Source: Petrocella atlantisensis
GTDB lineage: Bacteria; Bacillota; Clostridia; Lachnospirales; Vallitaleaceae
Length of the DNA stretch: 64,000 nt
Reading direction: 5' to 3'
NCBI RefSeq assembly: GCF_900538275.1
Contig: NZ_LR130778.1
Span: forward strand, 3,158,001-3,222,000
A program made the translations under genes and the position numbers. Below are positions 53,354 through 62,787 of this stretch, piece after piece. The notes under the pieces are model-generated. The model did not search any database, was not told the DNA's origin, and worked only from the letters and a program-made list of their open reading frames with translations. The number at the start of each line of letters is the position of its first letter. Within the stretch, counting starts at the first letter, position 1.

Positions 53354-55024
53354 ATGGACTGGGTTGGATTTCAAAATGCACTTTTTAATGTATTTGCACT
53401 ATTTGGCGGATTTGGTATGTTCTTGTACGGTATGCATATTATGGCAGATGGTTTGCAAAAAACAGCCGGAAATAAAATGAAAAACCTACTGGGTGCATTA
53501 ACCAATAACAGATTTGTTGGTGTTATTGTAGGTGCGCTTGTAACAGCTATTGTGCAAAGTAGTTCAGCCAGTACAGTTATGGTAATCGGATTTGTAAATG
53601 CCGGTCTGATGAACTTGGTTCAAGCGACAGGTGTTATTATGGGTGCCAATATCGGTACAACGATTACATCTTGGATTGTATCAAGTGGGGAATGGATGGT
53701 ATTTTTTAAGCCTGAGAAGATAGCACCCCTCATCATGGGAATCGGTGCAAGTATACTTTTTTTCTCAAAGGATAAAAAAAAGCAACAGATTGGTGAGATT
53801 CTTGTTGGTTTCTCTTTGATTTTTATTGGTTTAGAGCTCATGAAGTCAGGTATAACACCCTATAAAGATTCACAAGTTTTTAAAGACGCCTTTATTGTAC
53901 TTGGTAAAAATCCAATTCTAGCAGTTTTTGCTGGTGCGGTGGTAACAGCTATCATACAGAGCAGTTCTGCATCTGTTGGTATTCTTCAAACTTTAGCAGC
54001 AACAGGTATCATACCCTTTAGTGCGGCCTTATATATTGTGCTCGGTCAAAACATAGGAACAACTGTCACAGCCATGTTGTCGAGCATCGGTGCAAGTAAA
54101 ACAGCCAAAAGAGCAGCTTATGTCCATTTATTATTTAATGTTTTTGGAACGGTGTTGTTTACGGTAGGTACCTTCGTATACTTTGAGTTTTTTGATATGA
54201 ATCATGGCCATGCGATTATAACAATGACACAGATTTCCATATTCCATACATTCTTTAATGTAACTAATACGGCTTTATTGCTACCTTTTGCAAATCAGCT
54301 TGCAGCACTCGCTGAAAAGATTGTACCGGGGGTAGATCGACAAGTTGAGGGTGAAGAGGAACTTACCCTAAGACACTTGGATGATAGAATCTTGGAAACA
54401 CCTACTTTTGCAGTGGAAAATGCAATAAAAGAAGTAGCTCGTATGGGAGAATTGGCCGTTGAGAATACACGGTTAGCTGTTGAAGCTTTAATTGAGAAGG
54501 ATAACAAGAAAATAGCTGAGGTCATCAGTAATGAAAAGAAAATTAATAAACTTGAAAAGCTAATAACAGACTATTTAATAAAAATCAGCAACTCTGTTTT
54601 GAATGAACATCAAAATCTTGTTATAACCAATCTTTTCCATTCGGTCAATGACATCGAACGTGTTGGTGACCATGCTGAAAACATTGCAGAGCTAGCCAAG
54701 TACTATGTTGATAATGAACTCAAATTTTCAGAGGAAGCAGAGGAAGAATTCAAGGTTATTTCCAAGCTGGCGCTGGATACCATACGACTAGCAGTTGAGG
54801 CTAGAAGAGATGATAATGCCGATTTAGTCAAAAAAGTTGAATCAAATGAAGAAGAAATGGATGTTATGGAAGAGCATTTAAGAGGACAGCACATAAAGAG
54901 ACTGGGTAAAAATCTATGTGATTCTTCAACAGGCGTTGTCTTTTTGGACTCCATCAGTAATCTTGAAAGAATTACAGACCATGCATTGAATTTGGCTTAT
55001 TATGTTAAGGATGAGATTATATAG
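53354..55024 (+). CDS. Na+/phosphate cotransporter family protein with PhoU-like tail
   Basis: Two inverted Na/Pi cotransporter repeats carry the signature QSSSAS (TAIVQSSSASTVMVIGF and TAIIQSSSASVGILQTL). About eight hydrophobic segments fill residues 10-320. The last ~200 residues form helical PhoU-like repeats (VENAIKEVARMGELAVENT; HSVNDIERVGDHAENIAEL). Length is 556. GGAGG precedes the ATG, with TTGACA upstream at 53318. Bacterial relatives take up phosphate with sodium. Confidence 0.9.
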   Translation: MDWVGFQNALFNVFALFGGFGMFLYGMHIMADGLQKTAGNKMKNLLGALTNNRFVGVIVGALVTAIVQSSSASTVMVIGFVNAGLMNLVQATGVIMGANIGTTITSWIVSSGEWMVFFKPEKIAPLIMGIGASILFFSKDKKKQQIGEILVGFSLIFIGLELMKSGITPYKDSQVFKDAFIVLGKNPILAVFAGAVVTAIIQSSSASVGILQTLAATGIIPFSAALYIVLGQNIGTTVTAMLSSIGASKTAKRAAYVHLLFNVFGTVLFTVGTFVYFEFFDMNHGHAIITMTQISIFHTFFNVTNTALLLPFANQLAALAEKIVPGVDRQVEGEEELTLRHLDDRILETPTFAVENAIKEVARMGELAVENTRLAVEALIEKDNKKIAEVISNEKKINKLEKLITDYLIKISNSVLNEHQNLVITNLFHSVNDIERVGDHAENIAELAKYYVDNELKFSEEAEEEFKVISKLALDTIRLAVEARRDDNADLVKKVESNEEEMDVMEEHLRGQHIKRLGKNLCDSSTGVVFLDSISNLERITDHALNLAYYVKDEII

Positions 55025-55086
55025 GGTTCTAGGTCTTATGATAATACTTATAACAAATTCACCTAATTGGAATAGGAAGTGAGCAA

Positions 55087-56121
55087 ATGAAAATAGCTTT
55101 TTTCGATACAAAGCCTTACGACCGTCAATCCTTTGATCAATATATTGATCAATATGACATGAAGATTAAATACTTTGAATCAAAATTAAATGAAGATACA
55201 GTGGCTTTGGCAGCGCATTCAGATGTTGCGTGTGCATTTGTAAATGACACATTAAATGAATCGGTTGTTAATGCATTAGTGGATATGGGTATAAAATTAT
55301 TAGCGCTGCGATGCGCAGGTTATAACCATGTCGATTTTAAAGCAGCATACAATAGACTACATGTTGTAAGAGTTCCGGCATATTCACCTTATGCAGTAGC
55401 AGAACATGCAATTGCACTGATGTTCTCTTTGAACAGAAAAACCCATAGAGCATATGTTCGAACACGAGATAATAACTTTAACATAAACGGCTTAACCGGG
55501 TTTGATTTTCATGGTAAAACCGTTGGTGTTATTGGAACAGGAAAGATAGGACGCATATTTATAGATATTTGTAAGGGACTGGGTATGAAGGTAATTGCCT
55601 ATGATATGTATCCATCAGAGATTGAAGGTGTTGAGTTTGTCGAACTTGCAAGTCTTTATCAAGCATCGGATATTATTTCATTGCATTGCCCTTTGACTAA
55701 AGAAACACATTATATGATTGATGACCATGCAATACAACAGATGAAAGAAGGCGTAATGCTTATTAATACATCTCGAGGCGCACTTGTTCAGACAGAACAT
55801 CTTATTGATGGTTTAAAATCAAAAAGAATCGGATCAGCAGGATTAGACGTCTATGAAGAAGAAAGTGAATACTTTTTTGAAGACTTTTCATCTGAAAGTA
55901 TTGATGATGATATTCTTGCACGGCTTTTATCATTTAGCAATGTACTTGTGACGTCTCATCAAGCATTTTTGACAAGAGAAGCATTAAGCAATATTGCGGA
56001 AACAACTTTAGAAAACATAAAAGCATATCAAGAAGGTAAGTTATTAGTGAACGAAGTATGTTATCACTGCCCGGAAGGTCCGTCTAAGTGCAAGAAAAAA
56101 GAAACCGGTCGATGCTGGTAG
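55087..56121 (+). CDS. ldhA: D-lactate dehydrogenase (2-hydroxyacid dehydrogenase) with a Cys-rich C-terminal tail
   Basis: It reduces pyruvate to D-lactate with NADH. The NAD motif is VGVIGTGKIGRIF; the catalytic Arg is in MLINTSRGALVQT, the Glu in LDVYEEESEYFF and the His in VLVTSHQAFLT. Length is 344. The last 20 residues hold four cysteines (C325, C328, C335, C343), which is not part of the usual fold and could bind a metal or form disulfides. GGAAGTGAG precedes the ATG. Confidence 0.92.
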   Translation: MKIAFFDTKPYDRQSFDQYIDQYDMKIKYFESKLNEDTVALAAHSDVACAFVNDTLNESVVNALVDMGIKLLALRCAGYNHVDFKAAYNRLHVVRVPAYSPYAVAEHAIALMFSLNRKTHRAYVRTRDNNFNINGLTGFDFHGKTVGVIGTGKIGRIFIDICKGLGMKVIAYDMYPSEIEGVEFVELASLYQASDIISLHCPLTKETHYMIDDHAIQQMKEGVMLINTSRGALVQTEHLIDGLKSKRIGSAGLDVYEEESEYFFEDFSSESIDDDILARLLSFSNVLVTSHQAFLTREALSNIAETTLENIKAYQEGKLLVNEVCYHCPEGPSKCKKKETGRCW

Positions 56122-56342
56122 TAGGATATTCAAATAAATTATTTTCAAAACATAAAGTATTTATTTTCAACGGTTTATCCTTAGGGAAAGACAGATGAAA
56201 TAGATACTTTTTGTTTTTTATTTGGAAGAAATGTAAAACCTAGTAAATATGTCTCATAAAAACACATATAGTTTCAGGAACTTCATAGTCGATATTGACT
56301 AAGGCTTTATTTGTGAAAAGTACAAAATTTCAACTGAAAACC

Positions 56343-56370
56343 TTGTAATTTATTTGTAGAATGTTATAAT
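56343..56370 (+). promoter_or_regulatory. Promoter of the cggR-gapA glycolysis operon
   Basis: TTGTAA and TATAAT are separated by 16 bp and lie ~45 bp upstream of the CggR operator. Confidence 0.75.
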
Positions 56371-56413
56371 AAGAATGTGCTTATTTGTTGAAGCATTTTT
56401 TTACAAACAACTT

Positions 56414-56448
56414 GGGACGAAAAATGACAACAGGGACCAAATGGGTCC
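56414..56448 (+). promoter_or_regulatory. CggR operator
   Basis: Two GGGAC-type half repeats in tandem (GGGACGAAAAATGAC, then GGGACCAAATGGGTCC) follow the layout of the Bacillus subtilis cggR operator. They lie between the promoter and the cggR start, as expected for autorepression relieved by fructose-1,6-bisphosphate. Confidence 0.8.
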
Positions 56449-56459
56449 GGGAGTTGATT

Positions 56460-57494
56460 ATGGAAGCATATACAGCCGCTTTACAGAAAATAATTCCAAA
56501 AGAGTTGACCGTATTAAGACGTAGATACAAAGTCCTTAGAGGCATTCATCTTTTTCAACCAATTGGTAGGCGTTCTCTGTCGGATCGGATACACTTAAGT
56601 GAAAAGTTGATTCGTACAGATACTGAGTTTATGCGTGATGAAGGCTTTATTTCTTCATCCGGTTCAGGGATGATGCTTGAACCTATGGGTATACAATTGC
56701 TCAATGAATTGAAAGATTTTATGGAGCAGATTGAAGGTCTAAGTACAATTGAAGAACAAATCAAAGACATTCTTGAATGTGAGGAAGTCGTCATTGTCTC
56801 CGGTGATGCGGATTTGGATGATGAGGCAATTTATAACATTGGTCATGCAGCGGCTAAAGTGCTTCTTAGAAATATATCTAACAATGATATTATTGCACTT
56901 ACTGGCGGATCAACTGTTCATCGAATGATTGAAGCCATACCATCAAGCCCTATAAAGGCGAAGAATGTATATGTTGTACCGGCAAGGGGTAGTCTTGGGA
57001 ATAATGTGTCATTTCAAGCCAATACTCTAGTGGCGATGCTCGCTGAAAAAATCCACTCAAACTATACGTTGTTAAATATTCCGGATAATCTGAGTCAAAA
57101 ATCTCTTGAAAGTGTAAGAGAAGAACCGGAGATTCAAGAAACACTGAATAAGCTTATCAAATCCAATATACTTATTTATGGTATTGGGAATGCAAATAAA
57201 ATGTCGGAACGTAGGAATCTTGGACAGGATATAGTCAAACATCTTTCGGACCATCATGCGACTGCTGAAGCTTTAGGGTATTATTTTAACCAACAAGGTG
57301 AAGTGATTTATGCATCTAGATCAATTGGTATAACAATGGATCAAATGACTGAATTAAAATATCCAATAGCGGTGGCTGGAGGTCATAGTAAATCTGATGC
57401 AATTTTATCAGTTAAGAAGCTATTAAGTCGTGGATGTGTTATAATGGACGAGGGTGCGGCAAACGGTGTTATAGCACTGTCGAAGCATAAATAG
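56460..57494 (+). CDS. cggR: Central glycolytic genes regulator CggR (SorC family)
   Basis: This repressor controls the gapA operon in response to fructose-1,6-bisphosphate. The N-terminal helix-turn-helix (QPIGRRSLSDRIHLSEKLI) is followed by the sugar-phosphate-binding domain (ALTGGSTVHRMIEAIPSS; VYVVPARGSLGN; LIYGIGNA). Length is 344. The ATG with GGGAG is chosen because the upstream in-frame extension would translate the operator itself, and the family begins MxxxxxxQKxxPxL as here. Confidence 0.93.
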   Translation: MEAYTAALQKIIPKELTVLRRRYKVLRGIHLFQPIGRRSLSDRIHLSEKLIRTDTEFMRDEGFISSSGSGMMLEPMGIQLLNELKDFMEQIEGLSTIEEQIKDILECEEVVIVSGDADLDDEAIYNIGHAAAKVLLRNISNNDIIALTGGSTVHRMIEAIPSSPIKAKNVYVVPARGSLGNNVSFQANTLVAMLAEKIHSNYTLLNIPDNLSQKSLESVREEPEIQETLNKLIKSNILIYGIGNANKMSERRNLGQDIVKHLSDHHATAEALGYYFNQQGEVIYASRSIGITMDQMTELKYPIAVAGGHSKSDAILSVKKLLSRGCVIMDEGAANGVIALSKHK

Positions 57495-57585
57495 TCAATA
57501 AGCTGTTTTACAGCTTTAGATTTATGGTCCTTTAGGGCTCTAAGTCATAGATAAAAACAATAATATATTCTAGGAGGAAACAAAA

Positions 57586-58593
57586 ATGACAAAAATCGCA
57601 ATTAATGGTTTTGGACGTATCGGTCGTCTTGCATTTAGACAAATGTTCGATGCAGAAGGTTATGAAATCGTAGGTATCAACGACTTAACAGATGCTAAAA
57701 CATTGGCTCACTTGTTGAAGTATGACTCAGCACAAGGTAGATTTGGTAAAGAAGTTACAGCTACAGAAGATTCAATTATCGTAGAAGGAAAAGAAATCAA
57801 GATCTATGCTCAAAGAGATCCTAAAGAACTTCCTTGGGGTGAATTGGATGTTGACGTTGTACTTGAATGTACAGGATTTTTTGCAGATAAAGACAAAGCT
57901 TCAGCGCATATTACAGCTGGTGCAAAAAAAGTTGTTATATCAGCACCTGCTACAGGTGATTTGAAAAGCGTTGTTTTTGGTGTTAATGAGAACGTTCTAG
58001 ATGGTTCAGAAACAGTTGTTTCAGCTGCTTCTTGTACTACAAACTGTTTAGCACCAATGGCAGATACACTAAACAAATTAGCTAAAATTGAAAAAGGTTT
58101 CATGACTACAATTCATGCTTATACCAATGACCAAAACACATTAGATGCACCTCATGCAAAAGGTGACTTAAGAAGAGCTAGAGCAGCAGCGGCAAACATC
58201 GTACCTAACACAACAGGTGCAGCTAAAGCAATCGGTCTTGTAATTCCTGAGCTTAATGGTGTTCTTGATGGCGCAGCACAACGTGTTCCAGTAATCACAG
58301 GTTCATTAACAGAATTAGTATCTGTTGTGAATGGTGAAGTAACAGTAGATCAAGTGAATGCAGCTATGAAAGCAGCAGCTAATGCTTCTTTCGGTTACAA
58401 CGAAGAGCCTATTGTTTCAACTGATGTAATCGGAATTACTTTTGGTTCATTATTTGATGCAACTCAAACTAAAGTAACACCACTTGGTAATGGTCAATCT
58501 CTTGTTAAGACAGTTTCATGGTATGACAATGAGAATTCCTATACTAGCCAAATGGTTAGAGTTATCAAATACTTAGATGAATTAAGCAAGTAA
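57586..58593 (+). CDS. gapA: Glyceraldehyde-3-phosphate dehydrogenase, type I
   Basis: It oxidises glyceraldehyde-3-phosphate with NAD+ and phosphate. NAD motif [14 protein letters not shown], active-site Cys in [13 protein letters not shown], and the C-terminal [15 protein letters not shown] are intact. Length is 335. The codon use is strongly biased, as in highly expressed genes. AGGAGG precedes the ATG. It follows cggR and precedes pgk in the usual order. Confidence 0.97.
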   Translation: MTKIAINGFGRIGRLAFRQMFDAEGYEIVGINDLTDAKTLAHLLKYDSAQGRFGKEVTATEDSIIVEGKEIKIYAQRDPKELPWGELDVDVVLECTGFFADKDKASAHITAGAKKVVISAPATGDLKSVVFGVNENVLDGSETVVSAASCTTNCLAPMADTLNKLAKIEKGFMTTIHAYTNDQNTLDAPHAKGDLRRARAAAANIVPNTTGAAKAIGLVIPELNGVLDGAAQRVPVITGSLTELVSVVNGEVTVDQVNAAMKAAANASFGYNEEPIVSTDVIGITFGSLFDATQTKVTPLGNGQSLVKTVSWYDNENSYTSQMVRVIKYLDELSK

Positions 58594-58630
58594 TCCTCAA
58601 TAAGTATAATAGAATTTAATATGATCCATA

Positions 58631-58678
58631 GATGGGTCCGGTCTTGTAGCTTGACTATGCGGCCGGGCCCATTTTGTT
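58631..58678 (+). terminator. Hairpin after gapA, possibly partial terminator
   Basis: ATGGGTCCGGTC pairs over 12 bases (two G-T) with GGCCGGGCCCAT and is followed by TTTTG. It may reduce transcription into pgk or protect the gapA mRNA end. Confidence 0.7.
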
Positions 58679-58716
58679 CAATATTAGAAAACAACTAATT
58701 TTCTAATATTGAACAA
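58674..58716. repeat. Perfect 18-bp inverted repeat between gapA and pgk
   Basis: The arms (left arm TTGTTCAATATTAGAAAA) are exact reverse complements with a 7-bp loop. It overlaps the tail of the preceding hairpin, so the two structures could compete, and no T-tract follows. Confidence 0.85.
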
Positions 58717-58774
58717 ACAATTGAATTCCAAATCATAACCAATATTATATGAAGATTAGAAGGGAGCAATAATT

Positions 58775-59965
58775 ATGTTTAGTAAAAAGACAGTAGAAGA
58801 TATTCAGGTAGCAGGGAAACAAGTGTTAGTAAGATGTGACTTTAATGTTCCGATCATTGATGGCGCAATAACAGATATTAACAGACTTGAAGGGGCATTG
58901 CCTACTATAAATAAGTTAATCAGTGAAGGTGCAAAGGTGATTTTATGCTCTCACTTAGGCAAACCAAAAGGCCCGGATGCAAAATATTCATTAGCACCTG
59001 TTGCAACTAAGCTTTCTGAAATGTTAGGTAAAGAAGTTGTTTTTGCAGCGGACGATGAAGTCGTAGGTCCAAAAGCAAAAGCGGCAGTTGAAGCGATGCA
59101 AGACGGCGATGTTGTGCTTCTTGAAAACACAAGATTCAGAGCTGAAGAATCTAAAAATGGAGAAGCTTTCTCAAAAGACCTTGCTTCACTAGCACAAATC
59201 TTTGTAAACGATGCGTTTGGTACAGCTCATAGAGCCCATTGTTCTAATGTTGGTGTTACTGAGTATATGGAAACCAGTGTTGTTGGCTACTTGATGCAAA
59301 AGGAAATCGACTACCTTGGAAACGCCATAGAAAACCCTGAAAGACCTTTCGTTGCTATTTTAGGTGGTGCAAAAGTTTCTGATAAGATTGATGTCATCAA
59401 CAACCTGCTTGATAAAGTTAATACAATTATTATTGGCGGCGGTATGGCTTATACGTTCTTGAAAGCACTTGGAAATGACGTTGGAAGTTCATTGCTTGAA
59501 GGTGACAAATTAAATTATGCCCTTAAAATGATCGATAAGGCTATGGAAAAGAATGTACGTTTCTTACTACCGATTGATCATGTTGTAGCTAAAGAGTTTA
59601 AGAATGATACAGAATTTAAGACCGTTCACCGTGGTGGTATTGAAGGTGAGTGGATGGGTCTTGATATCGGTCCTGAAACACAAGCTTTATATGCAGATGC
59701 AATCAAAGGCGCTAAAACCGTTATATGGAATGGTCCAATGGGTGTGTTTGAATTCGATAATTTTGCAAATGGTACAAAGGCGATTGCTCAAGCTCTTGCA
59801 GATGCAGATTGTATTTCTATTATCGGTGGTGGTGACTCTGCAGCAGCGGTTAACCAACTTGGATTTGGTGAAAGAATGTCTCATATCTCAACAGGCGGTG
59901 GTGCTTCCTTAGAATTTTTAGAAGGTAAGGAATTACCTGGTCTTGCAGCAGCTGACAACAAATAG
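58775..59965 (+). CDS. pgk: Phosphoglycerate kinase
   Basis: It transfers phosphate from 1,3-bisphosphoglycerate to [14 protein letters not shown] and [10 protein letters not shown] are N-domain landmarks; [11 protein letters not shown] and [11 protein letters not shown] mark the nucleotide-binding domain. Length is 396, normal. GAAGGGAGC precedes the ATG. It lies 30 bp before tpiA. Confidence 0.97.
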   Translation: MFSKKTVEDIQVAGKQVLVRCDFNVPIIDGAITDINRLEGALPTINKLISEGAKVILCSHLGKPKGPDAKYSLAPVATKLSEMLGKEVVFAADDEVVGPKAKAAVEAMQDGDVVLLENTRFRAEESKNGEAFSKDLASLAQIFVNDAFGTAHRAHCSNVGVTEYMETSVVGYLMQKEIDYLGNAIENPERPFVAILGGAKVSDKIDVINNLLDKVNTIIIGGGMAYTFLKALGNDVGSSLLEGDKLNYALKMIDKAMEKNVRFLLPIDHVVAKEFKNDTEFKTVHRGGIEGEWMGLDIGPETQALYADAIKGAKTVIWNGPMGVFEFDNFANGTKAIAQALADADCISIIGGGDSAAAVNQLGFGERMSHISTGGGASLEFLEGKELPGLAAADNK

Positions 59966-59995
59966 ATTTTTTTATGATTATATGGAGGTAATGAA

Positions 59996-60742
59996 ATGCG
60001 TAGAATGATTACAGCGGGAAATTGGAAAATGAATAAAACCCCAAAAGAAGCAGTGGCTTTGATTGAGGAATTAATACCACTCGTAAAATCCGAGGATACA
60101 GATGTTGTTTTCTGTGTTCCTGCAGTGGATTTAGTAGCTGCAGTTGAAGCGACTAAAGGCACAAACATTGCTATCGGTGCTCAAAATATGCACTTTGAAG
60201 ACAAAGGTGCTTATACCGGTGAAATAGCAGCGAATATGTTAACTGAAATCGGTGTTAAATATGTTGTCATCGGTCACTCAGAAAGACGTGAATATTTTGC
60301 TGAAACCAATGAAACAGTAAACAAAAAAGTCTTAAAAGCTCTAGAGTCTGATATCGTGCCGATTTTATGCTGCGGAGAATATCTTGAGCAAAGAGAACAA
60401 GGTGTAACAGTTGATCTTGTGAGACAACAGATCAAGGTTGGCTTGCTTGGTGTAACACCTGAAGATGCTAAAAAAGTTGTTATTGCTTATGAACCGATTT
60501 GGGCGATAGGCACAGGTGTTACTGCTACAAGTGATCAAGCAGAAGAAGTTTGTGCGGCTATTAGAGAATTACTTGTTGAGCTTTATGGAACAGAAGTTGC
60601 TGAAGCTATGAGAATTCAATATGGTGGTTCAGTTAATGCTGGAAATGCTGCTGAGTTATTCTCAAAACCAAATATTGATGGTGGTTTGGTTGGTGGTGCC
60701 AGCCTAACAACCGGATTTGGTGATATCGTTAACTTTAAGTAA
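59996..60742 (+). CDS. tpiA: Triosephosphate isomerase
   Basis: It interconverts dihydroxyacetone phosphate and glyceraldehyde-3-phosphate. AGNWKMNK carries the substrate-binding Asn and Lys, VIGHSERR the electrophilic His, and [11 protein letters not shown] the catalytic Glu and loop 6. Length is 248. GGAGGT precedes the ATG. Confidence 0.97.
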   Translation: MRRMITAGNWKMNKTPKEAVALIEELIPLVKSEDTDVVFCVPAVDLVAAVEATKGTNIAIGAQNMHFEDKGAYTGEIAANMLTEIGVKYVVIGHSERREYFAETNETVNKKVLKALESDIVPILCCGEYLEQREQGVTVDLVRQQIKVGLLGVTPEDAKKVVIAYEPIWAIGTGVTATSDQAEEVCAAIRELLVELYGTEVAEAMRIQYGGSVNAGNAAELFSKPNIDGGLVGGASLTTGFGDIVNFK

Positions 60743-60761
60743 GAGCATACGATAAGGTATA

Positions 60762-60791
60762 TAAAGGGTTGCATCCCGCAACCCTTTATAA
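60762..60791 (+). terminator. Hairpin after tpiA
   Basis: AAAGGGTTGC and GCAACCCTTT are perfectly complementary around a 5-nt loop, with only a weak T-rich tail (ATAATAT). It is probably a leaky terminator. Confidence 0.7.
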
Positions 60792-60798
60792 TATCCTA

Positions 60799-60827
60799 TT
60801 CAAACTTTTCATGGGTTATGGTATAAT
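60799..60827 (+). promoter_or_regulatory. Internal promoter before gpmI
   Basis: TTCAAA and TATAAT are separated by 17 bp directly after the tpiA hairpin, so gpmI probably has separate transcription. Confidence 0.6.
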
Positions 60828-60921
60828 GATAATTAGAATCAATACTTAATACTTAATATTTAAGCTTTTGTATAACCTGTTATGCAAGTGCTTAAATATT
60901 AATATACATAGAAAAGGAGCA

Positions 60922-62469
60922 ATGATGATGATAAAAAAACCAACAGTATTAATGATCTTAGACGGTTATGGGCTAAATGATAAAAAAGAGGGTAATGCCG
61001 TTTATTTGGCAAATAAGCCGGTTATGGATAAGATTACATCAACCTACCCTTCAGTAAAAGGAAAAGCCAGTGGCTTAGATGTAGGCTTGCCAGATGGTCA
61101 AATGGGTAACTCAGAAGTGGGTCATCTAAACATTGGTGCAGGTAGAGTTGTGTATCAGGAACTTACAAGAATTACCAAATCTATCAAGGATGGGGATTTC
61201 TTTGAGAATCCGGCATTACTTAAGGCAATAGACAATTGTAAAGCCAATAAGAGCGATCTTCATTTATGGGGATTATTATCCGACGGCGGTGTACATAGCC
61301 ATAATGAGCATTTGTATGCTTTATTAGAGCTCGCTAAAAAGGAAGGACTACAAAATGTTTATGTCCATTGCTTTTTAGACGGAAGAGATACGCCACCGGC
61401 TTCCGGTATTGAGTATGTTACCGAATTACAGAACAAAATGGATACTTTGCAAATAGGTAAGATTGCTTCAGTCCATGGACGCTATTATGCTATGGATAGA
61501 GACAATCGATGGGACCGTGTACAGTTGGCATATGATGCCCTTGTTGAAGGCATTGGTCAAACAGCGAATTCAGGTATAGAAGCGGTTAAGAATTCTTATG
61601 AGCAGGGCAATAATGATGAATTTGTTTTACCAACTGTTGTTTTAGAAAATGGGAAACCTATGACCACAGTCAAGAACGGTGATTCAGTTATATTCTTTAA
61701 TTTTAGACCGGACCGTGCACGTGAACTAACCAGAGCTTTTTGTGATGAAACCTTTAATGGCTTTGAGAGAAAACAGGGTTTAATGGAACTCGTATATACT
61801 TGTTTCACTAACTATGATATTACAATCAATAACAAGGAAGTAGCTTATGGTAAAACTTCTCTAACCAATACACTCGGTGAATATATTTCCGGTCTTGGTA
61901 AAACACAATTGAGGTTAGCAGAAACAGAGAAATACGCTCATGTCACCTTCTTCTTTAATGGAGGGGTCGAGATTCCTAATCCTGGTGAAGATAGAATTCT
62001 AGTACCTTCACCAAAAGTTGCAACTTATGATTTACAACCTGAAATGAGTGCATATCAAGTCAGTGATGAGTTAGTAAAAGCAATTAAGGGTGGTATGCAC
62101 GATCTAATTATTGTTAATTTTGCAAACCCGGATATGGTCGGCCATTCAGGTATCGTGTCAGCGGCAGTTAAAGCCATAGAGACTGTCGATCAATGTGTTG
62201 GCGCTGCTTATGAAGCCCTAAAAGAAGTAAATGGTGTTATGTTTATATGTGCGGATCATGGAAACTCAGAACAATTGATTGATTATACAACCCATCAGCC
62301 ATTTACTGCACATACAATTAATCCTGTACCATTTATACTGGTTAACGGAGATCCAGGTGTAACCCTAAGAGAAGGAAAATTGGCAGATATCGCACCGACT
62401 TTATTAGATTTAATGGGTATTGAAGTACCAGAAGAAATGACCGGTAGATCTTTATTAGTAAAACCATAG
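60922..62469 (+). CDS. gpmI: 2,3-bisphosphoglycerate-independent phosphoglycerate mutase
   Basis: This manganese enzyme converts 3- to 2-phosphoglycerate. The N-terminal metal site is MILDGYG and the catalytic serine is in GQMGNSEVGHLNIGAGR. GRYYAMDRDNRW and the C-terminal CADHGNSEQLID complete the site. Length is 515. Three ATGs in a row follow AAGGAG; the first is given, the third (60928) is equally possible. An in-frame TTG 54 bp earlier has no ribosome site. Enolase, often next, is absent here. Confidence 0.96.
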   Translation: MMMIKKPTVLMILDGYGLNDKKEGNAVYLANKPVMDKITSTYPSVKGKASGLDVGLPDGQMGNSEVGHLNIGAGRVVYQELTRITKSIKDGDFFENPALLKAIDNCKANKSDLHLWGLLSDGGVHSHNEHLYALLELAKKEGLQNVYVHCFLDGRDTPPASGIEYVTELQNKMDTLQIGKIASVHGRYYAMDRDNRWDRVQLAYDALVEGIGQTANSGIEAVKNSYEQGNNDEFVLPTVVLENGKPMTTVKNGDSVIFFNFRPDRARELTRAFCDETFNGFERKQGLMELVYTCFTNYDITINNKEVAYGKTSLTNTLGEYISGLGKTQLRLAETEKYAHVTFFFNGGVEIPNPGEDRILVPSPKVATYDLQPEMSAYQVSDELVKAIKGGMHDLIIVNFANPDMVGHSGIVSAAVKAIETVDQCVGAAYEALKEVNGVMFICADHGNSEQLIDYTTHQPFTAHTINPVPFILVNGDPGVTLREGKLADIAPTLLDLMGIEVPEEMTGRSLLVKP

Positions 62470-62507
62470 AAAAAAGCTTATTATTATTGATATAGATTCA
62501 GTAGATT

Positions 62508-62541
62508 AAGATGGTAGTTGTCAATTGACCTACCATCTTTT
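62508..62541 (+). terminator. Intrinsic terminator after gpmI
   Basis: AAGATGGTAG pairs with CTACCATCTT, with TCAATTGA inside, and is followed by TT. Confidence 0.82.
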
Positions 62542-62549
62542 CCTATGTT

Positions 62550-62690
62550 CTCCAGGAAAGTCTATGCTAGGTTAATGCGTTGAAGCATCGCATTAACTAA
62601 CAGGGAAGTCTTTCCTGCCGGAACAATTTGCAAGCAAAGCGATGCGTAGCCTCTTTGTTCTGATGAATAAGAGTCAAAGGAATATAGTGT
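62550..62690. repeat. Structured non-coding stretch before fabV
   Basis: It contains GTTAATGCG/CGCATTAAC (about 62572-62598), GGAAAG/CTTTCC and GAACAA/TTGTTC (62621-62660) inverted repeats and no gene. Parts (AGCCTCTTTGTTC; TTAATGCGTT) recur in the hisC/EF-G intergenic region. It could be a small repeat element or an untranslated RNA. Confidence 0.4.
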
Positions 62691-62719
62691 ACTTTCTTAA
62701 AGTTTTATATGTACTGGGG

Positions 62720-62748
62720 TTGACAAAAAACAGTTATTCAAGTAAAAT
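62720..62748 (+). promoter_or_regulatory. Promoter of fabV
   Basis: TTGACA and TAAAAT are separated by exactly 17 bp; the -10 box runs into the left arm of a perfect palindrome. Confidence 0.85.
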
Positions 62749-62772
62749 TACTTTGAAAATCAAAGTAATTTT
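62744..62772. promoter_or_regulatory. Perfect palindromic operator overlapping the fabV promoter
   Basis: The 13-bp arms (AAAATTACTTTGA and its exact complement) are separated by AAA. The core TTTGA-NNN-TCAAA matches the shape of FabT-type fatty acid repressor sites. Its position over the -10 box and start of transcription fits repression. Confidence 0.75.
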
Positions 62773-62787
62773 GATAGGAGATAAAAT

